Positions 32,762-41,786 of a DNA stretch of 64,000 bases are shown here, piece after piece. Below the pieces are notes generated by a model. The model searched no databases. It was not told the origin of the DNA and was given only the letters and a program-made list of their open reading frames with translations. Origin of the DNA: Leifsonia virtsii (GTDB taxonomy: Bacteria > Actinomycetota > Actinomycetes > Actinomycetales > Microbacteriaceae); assembly GCF_030433675.1 (NCBI RefSeq), contig NZ_JAROCB010000002.1, forward strand, positions 310,001 to 374,000, given 5' to 3'. Made by a program: the position numbers and the translations under genes. Position 1 is the stretch's first letter. Each line of letters starts with the position of its first letter.

Positions 32762-34243
32762 ATGTCGGATGCCCAGCTCACCGCCCGTTCGCTCGAACAG
32801 CTTCTCGGCTCGTGGCGGACCTCGGCGGCCGGTTATCAGGCGCTCGCCGACCGCATCCGGCTGCTTGTGCTCGACGGCCGCGTCCCGATCGGCACCCGCC
32901 TGCCCGCCGAGCGGGACCTCGCCGGCCGGCTGGAGCTCAGCCGCACCACCGTCGCGGCCGCCTACCGTCAGCTGCGCGAGGGCGGCTTCATCGACAGCGT
33001 CCGCGGTTCGGGCAGCGTCACCCGGCTCCCCGGCCGCACCCTGCCGCTTCCTGCCGTCGGCGGCGAGGGGATGCTCGACTTCACGAAAGCGTCCCTGCCC
33101 GCGGCCTCGGCCCTCCCCGCCGCCGCCCGCGCCGCCGCGGAGGAGCTGCCGCGCTTCCTCCCCGACCCCGGCTACGACCCGGTCGGCCTGCCGCACCTGC
33201 GCGAGGAGATCGCCGCCCGCTACACCCGGCGCGGTCTGCCGACGACGGCCGACCAGATCCTGGTCACCGTCGGCGCCCAGCAGGCCATCGCGCTCATCGC
33301 CCGCACGTTCCTCGGCCGAGGCGACCGGGTCGCGATCGAGGTGCCCACCTACCCGCACGCCATCGAGGCCATGCGCCTCGCCGGCGCGCGGCTGGTGCCG
33401 ATGACGGTCACGGCACAGGAGGAGGGACCGCACCCGGTCGGCGACGACGCGCCGGACGGCTGGGATGCCGACGCGATCGAGCAGACCTTCCGCCGCGCCA
33501 ACCCCGCGCTGGCGTACATCCTCCCCGACTTCCACAACCCGACCGGCGCCACCATGTCGCCGGCCACCCGCCGCCGGGTGCTCGCCGCGGCCGCCGCTCA
33601 CGGCACGATCCTCGTCGCCGACGAGACCTGCGCCGAGCTCGACATCGACCGTCCCGGCGAGTACCTTCCGCTGCCCTGCTACGCCGACACGGATGCGGCC
33701 GGCGCGCAGATCATCATGATCGGCTCCGCCAGCAAGACGCTCTGGGGCGGCCTCCGCATCGGCTGGATCCGGGCCGAGCGGTCGCACATCCAGCGTCTGA
33801 TCGGCGCGAAGCCCTCGACCGACCTCGGCACCCCGATCCTCGAGCAGCTCGTCGTCGCCAAGCTCATGCCGCAGCTGGAGACCATCGTCGAGGAGCGCAG
33901 GGAGCAGCTGCGCCTCGGCCGCGAGACCGTGCGGACGCTGGTGAGCGAGAGATTCCCCGAGTGGTCCGTCCCGCTCCAGCACGGCGGGCTCACCGCCTGG
34001 GTCGGACTCGGCGCCCCCGTCAGCTCGGCGCTCGCGCTCGCCGCGCGGAGCCACGGCCTGCTCATCGCGGCCGGGCCGCGGTTCGGGCTCGACGGCGCCT
34101 TCGAGCGCTTCCTCCGCATCCCGATCACCTACACGCCGGAGGAGTACGAGCGCGCCTTCTCCGCCCTCGAACGCGCGTGGGCGGTGGCGGCGAACGAGCC
34201 GGCGCCCTACTTCGACGCCGGGGCCCTGCCGAGCGTCGTCTGA
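32762..34243 (+). CDS. MocR/GntR-family PLP-fold transcriptional regulator (YczR-like)
   Basis: The 493-residue protein has an N-terminal GntR winged helix (residues 20-90, YQALADRIRLLVLDG and LSRTTVAAAYRQL) and a large aminotransferase-fold domain. The domain contains PTYPHAIEAM and IGSASKTLWGGLRIGW, where the Lys is the PLP-binding lysine. It is divergent from the YczE gene, so it probably activates YczE and represses itself through the palindrome between them. TAAAGT ends 7 nt before the ATG and no ribosome binding site is seen, suggesting a leaderless mRNA. Confidence 0.9.
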   Translation: MSDAQLTARSLEQLLGSWRTSAAGYQALADRIRLLVLDGRVPIGTRLPAERDLAGRLELSRTTVAAAYRQLREGGFIDSVRGSGSVTRLPGRTLPLPAVGGEGMLDFTKASLPAASALPAAARAAAEELPRFLPDPGYDPVGLPHLREEIAARYTRRGLPTTADQILVTVGAQQAIALIARTFLGRGDRVAIEVPTYPHAIEAMRLAGARLVPMTVTAQEEGPHPVGDDAPDGWDADAIEQTFRRANPALAYILPDFHNPTGATMSPATRRRVLAAAAAHGTILVADETCAELDIDRPGEYLPLPCYADTDAAGAQIIMIGSASKTLWGGLRIGWIRAERSHIQRLIGAKPSTDLGTPILEQLVVAKLMPQLETIVEERREQLRLGRETVRTLVSERFPEWSVPLQHGGLTAWVGLGAPVSSALALAARSHGLLIAAGPRFGLDGAFERFLRIPITYTPEEYERAFSALERAWAVAANEPAPYFDAGALPSVV

Positions 34244-34375
34244 CGCTGGGGCACTCCCGCGGGAGTAGCGGGAAGTCGTACCAGGGCATGAAGAAACCGC
34301 CCACCGCGCCCTGACATACTTTCCGTGCGCCACCGTCGCCGCGCGCCCTGCAACCCGCCCTCGAGGGGAATTCCC

Positions 34376-37300
34376 GTGCACAACCTCGCCGTCCTGAGCA
34401 TGAAGAACCGCGCCCTGATCGCGCTCATCACGATCGTCGCCGCGTTCTTCGGCGGCCTCGCGCTCACCAACCTCAAGCAGGAGCTCGCGCCGTCGATCTC
34501 CTTCCCGCAGCTGGTCGTGCTCTCCAGCTACCCCGGCGCGTCGCCGGAGGTCGTCAACCACGACGTGAGCACGCCGGTCGAGGCGGCGATCCAGGGCGTC
34601 CCGGACCTCGACAGCACGTCGGCGGTCAGCAGCACGAACCAGTCGATCATCACCGCGAAGTTCACCTACGGGACGGATCTGGCCACCGCCGAGCAGAAGA
34701 TCGACCAGGCGATCAACCGCATCAAGTCGACCCTTCCGTCGGGGGTCGAGCCGCAGGTGCTCTCCGGCAGCATCGACGACCTGCCCGTGATCCAGCTCGC
34801 CGTCACCGGCGGCACGGATCAGCGCACCCTCGGCGACGACATCACCAAGCTGGCGCTGCCGGACATCAAGGACCTCACGGGCGTCAACGACGCGCAGCTC
34901 GTCGGCGAGGTGGGCCGCCGCATCACCATCACCCCGGATCCGGCCAAGCTGGCGGCGGCGGGCGTCTCGTCGTCCGCGATCAAGGATGCGCTGCAGCAGA
35001 ACGGCGTGCTCATCCCGGGTGGCGACATCACGGAGAACGGCTCGACCCTGTCCATCCAGTCGGGCAAGCAGCTCGGGTCTGTGGAGGACATCGCGTCGCT
35101 GCCGCTGGTGGCGAGCGGCGCGGCGTCGGGAGGCGGTGCGGCCGCAGGCGGCGCGGCCGCCGGCGCGACCGGCGCCGGCTCGGCCGCCGGCGCGTCCGGC
35201 ACGCGGGGCGGCACCGTCGTCGCCGCCCCCGCGACGCCGACCACCATCGGCGCGGTCGCGACCGTCGCCGAGACCGACGATCCGATCACCTCGCTCTCCC
35301 GTGTCGACGGCAAGCCGGCGCTCACGATCGCCGTCACCAAGCTCCCCTCGGCCAACACCGTCGCCGTCTCGCACGCCGTGACCGGCCTCATCCCGGACCT
35401 GGAGAAGAAGCTCGGGTCCGACGCCAAGATCACGGTTGTGTTCGACCAGGCTCCGTTCATCACCCAGTCGATCGACTCGCTCGCCGAGGAGGGTCTGCTC
35501 GGCCTCCTCTTCGCGGTCATCGTCATCCTGGTGTTCCTGCTGTCGATCCGGTCCACCCTGGTGACGGCCATCTCCATCCCGACCAGCGTGCTCATCACGT
35601 TCATCGTGATGTGGGCGACCGGCTACACGCTCAACATCATCACGCTCGGCGCGCTGACCATCGCGATCGGACGCGTGGTCGACGACTCGATCGTCGTCAT
35701 CGAGAACATCAAACGGCAGCTCGTGCCCGGCGCCGACCGCGCCGTCACCATCGTGCGCGCGGTGCGCGAGGTGGCGGGCGCCATCACCGCCTCCACGATC
35801 ACGACCGTCGCGGTGTTCCTGCCGCTCGCGTTCGTCGGCGACGTGACCGGCGAGCTGTTCCGTCCGTTCGCGCTGACGGTGACGATCGCCCTGCTGTCGT
35901 CGCTGCTCGTGGCGCTGACGATCGTGCCGGTGCTGGCCTACTGGTTCCTTCGCGCGCCGAAGGCGCACAAGCACGAGGACGTCGAGCAGGCGGACGCGTC
36001 GGCGCTCTCGGTCGACGAGGCCACGGCATCGGGCATCGACGAGCTCGAGCACCCGTCGCGGCTGCAGAAGGGGTATCTGCCGATCATCCGGTGGACGCTC
36101 CGGCACTCCTGGGTGACCATCCTCGCCGCGGTCTTCGTGCTCGTGCTCACGTTCGCCGCGCTGCCGTTCGTGAAGACCAACTTCCTCGGCTCCAGCGGCC
36201 AGAACTCCCTCACCGTGACGCAGACGCTGGACCCCGGCGCGAGCCTGCAGTCGAAGGACGACGCGGCCAAGGTCGTCGAGAAGAAGCTGCTCGCCACGGA
36301 CGGGGTCAAGACCGTGCAGGTCTCCATCGGCTCCAGCGGCTCGTCGCTGCGGGACGCGTTCACCGGCGGCGGAGGAGGCACCACCTTCTCCATCACGACG
36401 GACCCGAACGCCGACCAGGAGAAGCTGCAGAACACCATCCAGGACGAGCTGGCCGGCATCAAGGACCAGGGCGAGATCACCCTCTCGGCGTCGTCCGGGT
36501 TCGGCGGCTCGACGGACATCCAGGTGGATGTGAGCGCGAGCAACGACGCGGACCTGCAGAAGGCGACCGACGCGGTCGTCGCACAGCTGCAGAAGAAGTC
36601 CTCGCTCAAGCAGGTCACCGACAACCTCAGTGCGTCCCTGCCCTACGTCGCGGTGGAGGTCGACCGCGAGAAGGCGGCGGAGGCGGGGCTGAGCGAGGTC
36701 GCGGTCGGCACGCTCGTCTCGCAGGCGATGCAGCCGACGCAGGCAGGGTCCGTCGCGATCGACAACACGACGCTGAAGATCTACCTCCAGTCGGAGAACC
36801 CGCCGACGACCGTCGCCGGGCTGTCGCAGCTCGCCATCCCGACGGCCCGCGGCGTGGTGCCGCTCGACACCCTCGCCTCGGTGCAGGAGGTCAAGGGGCC
36901 GGCGACGGTGACGACCGAGCGCGGGCTGCGCACGGCGAGCGTGACGGCGACCCCGGCGACCGACAACCTGTCGACGGCGAACGCGGACGTCGCTGCGGGC
37001 CTGAAGGCGGCAGAGCTGCCCAGCGGGGCGACCGCGAAGGTCGGCGGTGTCACGGCGAGCCAGTCGGATGCGTTCAGCCAGCTGCTGCTCGCGCTGCTCG
37101 CGGCCATCCTGATCGTCTACATCGTGATGGTTGCGACCTTCCGGTCGCTGCTGCAGCCGATCCTGCTGCTGGTGTCGGTGCCGTTCGCGGCGACCGGCGC
37201 GATCCTGCTGCAGATCGCCTCCGGCATCCCGCTCGGCGTCGCCTCGATGATCGGTCTGCTGATGCTCGTCGGCATCGTCGTCACCAACGCCATCGTGCTC

Positions 37301-37792
37301 ATCGACCTCGTCAACCAGTACCGGCGCCGCGGGCTGACGGTGTCGGAGGCGGTGGCGCACGGAGCCTCCCGCCGTCTGCGGCCGATCCTGATGACGGCGC
37401 TGGCGACGATCGCCGCGCTGACGCCGATGGCGATCGGACTGACCGGCCATGGTGGTTTCATCTCGCAGCCGCTCGCGATCGTCGTGATCGGCGGTCTGAT
37501 CTCCTCGACCGTGCTGACGCTGGTGGTCCTGCCGACGCTGTACAACCTGGTCATCGGACGCAAGGAGCGGAAGGCCGCGAAGAAGGCGGCGCGGGCCGGC
37601 GGAGAGGGCGACGGATCCGGTGGCCGGCCAGGGCCCGACGGCGACGGCGACGGCGAGGGCGAGGGCCCGCAGGGCGAGACGCCGGCGCCCGGGGCTGCCG
37701 CCGAACCGGAGTCCGTCGGCACCGCCGGCACCGTCAGGCGCGCGCCCGAGCCGCCGCTGTTCCCGCGGCCGGCGGGCGGGTCTCAGGTCTGA
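34376..37792 (+). CDS. RND-superfamily efflux transporter (HAE1/SwrC-like)
   Basis: The 1138-residue protein has twelve predicted transmembrane helices in two halves with two large extracytoplasmic domains. The proton-relay aspartates lie in IGRVVDDSIVVIEN (near residues 436-437). A Gly/Ala-rich linker at about 247-279 replaces part of the first extracytoplasmic domain, and a Gly/Glu/Pro-rich tail ends the protein. Gram-positive RND pumps such as SwrC export surfactants or lipids. The GTG at 34376 has AGGGGAA 7 bp upstream. A CATACT -10-like box sits at 34315-34320, and ACTCCCGCGGGAGT, a perfect palindrome, lies near 34250 in the upstream gap. Confidence 0.9.
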   Translation: MHNLAVLSMKNRALIALITIVAAFFGGLALTNLKQELAPSISFPQLVVLSSYPGASPEVVNHDVSTPVEAAIQGVPDLDSTSAVSSTNQSIITAKFTYGTDLATAEQKIDQAINRIKSTLPSGVEPQVLSGSIDDLPVIQLAVTGGTDQRTLGDDITKLALPDIKDLTGVNDAQLVGEVGRRITITPDPAKLAAAGVSSSAIKDALQQNGVLIPGGDITENGSTLSIQSGKQLGSVEDIASLPLVASGAASGGGAAAGGAAAGATGAGSAAGASGTRGGTVVAAPATPTTIGAVATVAETDDPITSLSRVDGKPALTIAVTKLPSANTVAVSHAVTGLIPDLEKKLGSDAKITVVFDQAPFITQSIDSLAEEGLLGLLFAVIVILVFLLSIRSTLVTAISIPTSVLITFIVMWATGYTLNIITLGALTIAIGRVVDDSIVVIENIKRQLVPGADRAVTIVRAVREVAGAITASTITTVAVFLPLAFVGDVTGELFRPFALTVTIALLSSLLVALTIVPVLAYWFLRAPKAHKHEDVEQADASALSVDEATASGIDELEHPSRLQKGYLPIIRWTLRHSWVTILAAVFVLVLTFAALPFVKTNFLGSSGQNSLTVTQTLDPGASLQSKDDAAKVVEKKLLATDGVKTVQVSIGSSGSSLRDAFTGGGGGTTFSITTDPNADQEKLQNTIQDELAGIKDQGEITLSASSGFGGSTDIQVDVSASNDADLQKATDAVVAQLQKKSSLKQVTDNLSASLPYVAVEVDREKAAEAGLSEVAVGTLVSQAMQPTQAGSVAIDNTTLKIYLQSENPPTTVAGLSQLAIPTARGVVPLDTLASVQEVKGPATVTTERGLRTASVTATPATDNLSTANADVAAGLKAAELPSGATAKVGGVTASQSDAFSQLLLALLAAILIVYIVMVATFRSLLQPILLLVSVPFAATGAILLQIASGIPLGVASMIGLLMLVGIVVTNAIVLIDLVNQYRRRGLTVSEAVAHGASRRLRPILMTALATIAALTPMAIGLTGHGGFISQPLAIVVIGGLISSTVLTLVVLPTLYNLVIGRKERKAAKKAARAGGEGDGSGGRPGPDGDGDGEGEGPQGETPAPGAAAEPESVGTAGTVRRAPEPPLFPRPAGGSQV

Positions 37793-37793
37793 C

Positions 37794-37809
37794 GTCCGGG
37801 ATCCCAGAC
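37794..37809. promoter_or_regulatory. Predicted hut regulon operator upstream of hutG
   Basis: GTCCGGGATCCCAGAC is a nearly perfect 16-bp palindrome. GTCCGGTATCCCAGAC recurs at 43383 in the hutH/iclR gap, differing at one base. It starts immediately downstream of the RND gene and about 45 bp upstream of the hutG promoter box. Confidence 0.75.
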
Positions 37810-37865
37810 GGCGGACAGGCCCGTGCCGGTCCGCCGCGGGACGCCGCCCGGCTAGGGTCGCGGGT

Positions 37866-38762
37866 ATGAGCGAGCTGGGCCTGTCCGTCGATCCACTGTG
37901 GCATCGGGCCGGCGACTGGCCGCCGCTCGGGCCGGACGGCGCCGACCTCACCATCCTCGGCATCCCGACGCACGAGACCTCGCTGTCCCCGACCGGCGCG
38001 CACGCCACACCGGCCGCGGTGCGTGCGGCGCTGCGGCGCTACGCGACGTTCGCGCCCGGGCTGGACGTCGAGGCACTGCGCTTCGCCGACGCCGGCGACA
38101 TCGACGCTCCCGACGCTCCGGAGGGACGCGAGCGCGCAAGGGCCGCCGTCGCCGCGGCGGTCGCGGGCTCGCGCCTGACCGTCGCGATCGGCGGCGACAA
38201 CAGCCTTACCGTGCCCGCCGCGCTCGGGGCGGCGGGCGACACGCTGCCGCAGGCCGGGCTGATCACCCTCGACGCTCACCACGACCTTCGCGACGGCACG
38301 TCGAACGGCTCGCCGGTGCGCGAGCTGCTGGAGGCCGGGCTCGACGGGCGCAGGGTGGTGCAGATCGGGATCGCCGACTTCGCCAACTCGGCCGCCTACG
38401 CGCGCCGCGCGGCCGACCACGGGATCACGGTCGTGACGCGCGACGAGCTGCACACGCGTCCGATCGACGACGTGATGGCGGAGGCGCTGGAGATCGCCGG
38501 GGCGGGCGGAGGGCCTGTGCACGTCGACCTCGACGTCGACGTGTGCGACCGCTCCGTCGCGCCCGGCTGCCCGGCGTCCGTGCCCGGCGGCCTGGCGGCC
38601 TGGGAGCTGCGCCGCTTCGCGCGCCTCGCCGCCGCGTCCCCTCTGGTGCGCTCGATCGACATCGCCGAGGTGGATGCCACCGCCGACACCCCCGACCAGC
38701 GCACGGTCCGCCTGGCCGCCCTCCTCGTCCTCGAGTCCGCCGCCGGCCTCGCCCAGCGCTGA
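37866..38762 (+). CDS. hutG: Formimidoylglutamase (arginase/agmatinase superfamily)
   Basis: The 298-residue enzyme probably hydrolyses N-formimino-glutamate to glutamate and formamide, the last step of histidine degradation. Metal-site motifs are LDAHHDLRDG (Asp136, His138, Asp140) and VDLDVDVCDRSVAPG. The first ligand motif, usually GGDHS or GGGHE, reads GGDNS with Asn112. The gene converges with hutI, and a hut-type palindrome lies upstream. TAGGGT ends 7 nt before the ATG with no strong ribosome binding site. Agmatinase is the alternative, but the hut neighbourhood makes HutG much more likely. Confidence 0.85.
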   Translation: MSELGLSVDPLWHRAGDWPPLGPDGADLTILGIPTHETSLSPTGAHATPAAVRAALRRYATFAPGLDVEALRFADAGDIDAPDAPEGRERARAAVAAAVAGSRLTVAIGGDNSLTVPAALGAAGDTLPQAGLITLDAHHDLRDGTSNGSPVRELLEAGLDGRRVVQIGIADFANSAAYARRAADHGITVVTRDELHTRPIDDVMAEALEIAGAGGGPVHVDLDVDVCDRSVAPGCPASVPGGLAAWELRRFARLAAASPLVRSIDIAEVDATADTPDQRTVRLAALLVLESAAGLAQR

Positions 38763-38773
38763 CCGCACCCACC

Positions 38774-38835
38774 GTCCAGTCCGCAAAAACTGCACGCGAC
38801 ACGCCGTCGCGGCGTGCAGTCTGTGAGGACTCGAT
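38774..38835. repeat. Gene-end hairpin element, copy 5 (variant arm)
   Basis: Arms around 38777-38797 and 38812-38832 (17 of 21 positions paired, AGTCC...ACTGCACGC) enclose a loop containing GACACGCCG. The arm sequence differs from copies 1-4, but size, position between convergent genes (hutG/hutI) and loop motif are the same. Confidence 0.75.
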
Positions 38836-38843
38836 GGAGGGGG

Positions 38844-40007
38844 TCAGGCGGGGGACCGGAGGGTGCGCGCGACGAGCGGGACGCCGGGGCGGTAGGCGAG
38901 GTGGAGGTGGCTGGGCGCGTCGAGCACGACCAGGTCGGCCCGCGCACCCGGACGCAGGTGGCCGACGTCGTCGCGCCGGAGCGCCGCCGCTCCCCCGAGC
39001 GTCGCGGCGCGCAGCGCCTCCGCAGGAGTGAGCCCCAGCTCGCGCACGGCGAGGGCGATGCAGAACGGCATCGACGACGTGAACGACGACCCGGGGTTGC
39101 AGTCGCTGGCGAGCGCGATCGTCGCGCCCGCGTCCAGCAGCCTCCGACCCGACGGGTACGGGTGCCGGGTGGAGAACTCGACGCCCGGGAGGAGGCCGGC
39201 CACCGTGTTCGAGGCCGCCAGCCGTTCGATGTCGTCGTCGGTCAGGTACGTGCAGTGGTCGACGCTCGCCGCATCCAGCTCGACCGCCAGGGCCACGCCC
39301 TCGCCCCGTCCCAGCTGCGAGGCATGCACGCGCACTCCGAGCCCCCGAGCGGCTCCGGCGGTCAGGATGCGGCGCGACTGCTCGACGCTGAACGCCCCGG
39401 TCTCGCAGAACACGTCGATCCAGCGCGCGTGCGGCGCGCACTCGTCCAGCATGGGACCCACGACGAGGTCGACGTACGCCTCGGGGTCGTGCGCGAACTC
39501 CGGCGGCACCACATGCGCGCCGAGGAAGGTGGTCTCGGCGGTCACCTCGCGAGCCAGCCGCAGCAGCCGCGCCTCGTCCTGGACAGTGAGCCCGTAGCCG
39601 CTCTTGACCTCGAACGTCGTGGTCCCCTGGGCGTGCAGCTCCGACACGAACCGGGCGAGGCCGCGGCGAAGTTCCTCGTCGGTCGCGGCCCGCGTCGCCG
39701 CCACCGTCGACCGTATGCCGCCCGCCGTATACGGCCGTCCCGCCATCCGGGCCTCGAACTCCTCTGCCCGGTCGCCGGCGAAGACGAGGTGCGTGTGCGC
39801 GTCCACGAAACCAGGGATCACGGCGGCGCCGTCGACGTCGAGCACCTCGTCCGCGTCCTCGTTCGGCGCGGCGGCGGCCGGTCCCGTCCACACCACGCGG
39901 CCGTCGACCGCGAGCAGCGCCGCATCGTGCAGCACGCCGTCCGGGCCAGGATGCGCCGGATCGAAGGTGACCAGCTCGCCGATCCCGGTGACGAGGAGAG
40001 CGCTCAT
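38844..40007 (-). CDS. hutI: Imidazolonepropionase
   Basis: HutI hydrolyses 4-imidazolone-5-propionate to N-formimino-glutamate. The 387-residue amidohydrolase carries [15 protein letters not shown] (metal ligands His71 and His73), EVKSGYGLT and [10 protein letters not shown], all typical of HutI. The start overlaps the hutU stop (ATGA), so the two are coupled. Downstream lies the variant hairpin and convergent hutG. The length is slightly shorter than the usual 400-410 residues, at the C-terminus. Confidence 0.96.
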   Translation of the reverse strand: MSALLVTGIGELVTFDPAHPGPDGVLHDAALLAVDGRVVWTGPAAAAPNEDADEVLDVDGAAVIPGFVDAHTHLVFAGDRAEEFEARMAGRPYTAGGIRSTVAATRAATDEELRRGLARFVSELHAQGTTTFEVKSGYGLTVQDEARLLRLAREVTAETTFLGAHVVPPEFAHDPEAYVDLVVGPMLDECAPHARWIDVFCETGAFSVEQSRRILTAGAARGLGVRVHASQLGRGEGVALAVELDAASVDHCTYLTDDDIERLAASNTVAGLLPGVEFSTRHPYPSGRRLLDAGATIALASDCNPGSSFTSSMPFCIALAVRELGLTPAEALRAATLGGAAALRRDDVGHLRPGARADLVVLDAPSHLHLAYRPGVPLVARTLRSPA

Positions 40008-41674
40008 GGCCGGCCGGCCCCCTGTTCGCGCATCGGGATGCGCAGCCCGCGCTCCTCCGCGACCTCCACCGCACGGTCGTAGCCTGCGTCGACGTGACGC
40101 ATCACGCCCGTGCCGGGGTCGTTGACCAGCACGCGCTCGATCTTCTCCGCGGCAAGCGGAGTCCCGTCGGCGACCACGACCTGGCCCGCGTGGATGCTGC
40201 GCCCGATCCCGACGCCGCCGCCGTGGTGCAGCGACACCCAGGTGGCGCCGGATGCGGTGTTGAGCAGCGCGTTGAGCAGCGGCCAGTCGGCGATCGCGTC
40301 CGAGCCGTCCGCCATGGACTCGGTCTCCCGGTACGGCGACGCGACCGAGCCGGAGTCGAGGTGGTCCCGCCCGATCACGACGGGTGCCGACAGCTCGCCG
40401 GAGGCCACCATCTCGTTGAAGCGGAGCCCCGCCAGGTGCCGCTCCTTGTAGCCCAGCCAGCAGATGCGTGCGGGAAGGCCCTCGAAGTGCACCTTCTCGC
40501 CCGCCTGGGTGATCCAGCGGCGCAGGTGCTCGTCCTCCGGGAACAGCTCCAGCACGGCCCGGTCGGTCGCGGCGATGTCGGCCGGGTCGCCGGAGAGCGC
40601 CGCCCAGCGGAACGGTCCCTTGCCCTCCGCGAAGAGGGGGCGGATGTAGGCGGGCACGAAGCCGGGGAAGTCGAACGCCCGCTCGTAGCCGCCCAGCCGG
40701 GCCTCGGTGCGGATCGAGTTGCCGTAGTCGAAGACCTCGGCGCCGGCATCCTGGAAGCCGACCATGGCCTCCACCTGGGCGGCCATCGACCGGCGCGCGT
40801 CCTCGGTGAACCGCTCGGGATCGGCGGCCGCGCGCTCGCGCCACTCCTCGACGGTGTAGCCGATGGGCAGGTACGAGAGGGGGTCGTGCGCGCTGGTCTG
40901 GTCGGTGACGATGTCGATCGGGACGCCGCGGCGGAGCAGCTCGGGGAAGACCTCCGCCGCATTGCCGACGACGCCGACCGAGAGCGCCTGGCCCGCGTCC
41001 TTGGCCGCGAGGGCGCGGGCGATGGCGTCGTCGAGGTCGTCGGCCAGCACGTCCAGGTAGCCATGCTCGACGCGGCGCTGCAGGCGGGAGCGGTCCACAT
41101 CCGCGATCAGCACGGCGCCGCCGTTGAGGGTCACGGCGAGCGGCTGCGCTCCGCCCATGCCGCCGCAGCCGCCGGTCAGGGTGAGCGTGCCGGCCAGGGA
41201 GCCGCCGAACCTCTTGCGCGCCGCCGCGCCGAACGTCTCGTACGTGCCCTGCAGGATGCCCTGCGAGCCGATGTAGATCCAGGAGCCGGCGGTCATCTGG
41301 CCGTACATGGTGAGCCCGAGCGCCTCGAGGCGGCGGAACTCGGGCCACGTCGCCCAGTCGCCGACGAGGTTCGAGTTGGCGATGAGCACGCGGGGCGCCC
41401 ACTCGTGCGTGCGGAACACGCCGACCGGCTTGCCCGACTGCACGAGCAGGGTCTCGTCGGCCTCGAGGTCGCGGAGGGTCGCGACGATCGCGTCGAACGC
41501 CTCCCAGCTGCGGGCCGCGCGTCCCGTCCCGCCGTACACGACGAGGTCGTCGGGCCGCTCGGCGACCTCGGGGTCGAGGTTGTTCATCAGCATCCGCAGG
41601 GGGGCCTCGGTCTGCCAGCTCTTCGCGTTGAGCTCCGTGCCGCGCGGTGCGCGCACCGGTCGTGCTCCATCCAT
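40004..41674 (-). CDS. hutU: Urocanate hydratase
   Basis: HutU converts urocanate to 4-imidazolone-5-propionate using tightly bound NAD+ as electrophile. The 556-residue protein is full length, with [50 protein letters not shown] and [22 protein letters not shown]. The ATG at 41672-41674 has GAAAGGAAA upstream. hutH lies upstream on the same strand but is separated by about 110 bp containing hairpin copy 3, so hutU may have its own promoter or be affected by the hairpin. Confidence 0.97.
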   Translation of the reverse strand: MDGARPVRAPRGTELNAKSWQTEAPLRMLMNNLDPEVAERPDDLVVYGGTGRAARSWEAFDAIVATLRDLEADETLLVQSGKPVGVFRTHEWAPRVLIANSNLVGDWATWPEFRRLEALGLTMYGQMTAGSWIYIGSQGILQGTYETFGAAARKRFGGSLAGTLTLTGGCGGMGGAQPLAVTLNGGAVLIADVDRSRLQRRVEHGYLDVLADDLDDAIARALAAKDAGQALSVGVVGNAAEVFPELLRRGVPIDIVTDQTSAHDPLSYLPIGYTVEEWRERAAADPERFTEDARRSMAAQVEAMVGFQDAGAEVFDYGNSIRTEARLGGYERAFDFPGFVPAYIRPLFAEGKGPFRWAALSGDPADIAATDRAVLELFPEDEHLRRWITQAGEKVHFEGLPARICWLGYKERHLAGLRFNEMVASGELSAPVVIGRDHLDSGSVASPYRETESMADGSDAIADWPLLNALLNTASGATWVSLHHGGGVGIGRSIHAGQVVVADGTPLAAEKIERVLVNDPGTGVMRHVDAGYDRAVEVAEERGLRIPMREQGAGRP

Positions 41675-41698
41675 CGTTCGCGTTTCCTTTCGTTCGTC

Positions 41699-41766
41699 GC
41701 CATCAGCTCCTGAGTTCTTCGACCGACACGCCGGCGTCTTGGTCGAAAAAGTCAGGAGCTGATGGC
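41699..41766. repeat. Gene-end hairpin element, copy 3 (inside the hut operon)
   Basis: The 26-bp arms 41699-41724 and 41741-41766 pair with two mismatches around a 16-nt loop with ACACGCCGGCG. It is the only copy between co-directional genes, lying 21 bp after the hutH stop and 25 bp before the hutU start. If it terminates transcription, it would split the hut operon. Confidence 0.88.
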
Positions 41767-41786
41767 TGGGGTCTGGGGGTGGGGAG

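Noticed and set aside
31775-38008. A 2077-residue open frame on the minus strand spanning the RND pump and MocR genes
   Set aside because: It is antisense to well-supported genes, has extreme Arg/Asp/Gly/His composition and no domain; long antisense frames are expected at this GC content.
37866-38762. Agmatinase or arginase
   Set aside because: Superfamily motifs fit, but the operator shared with hutH and the position next to hutI make formimidoylglutamase the better call.
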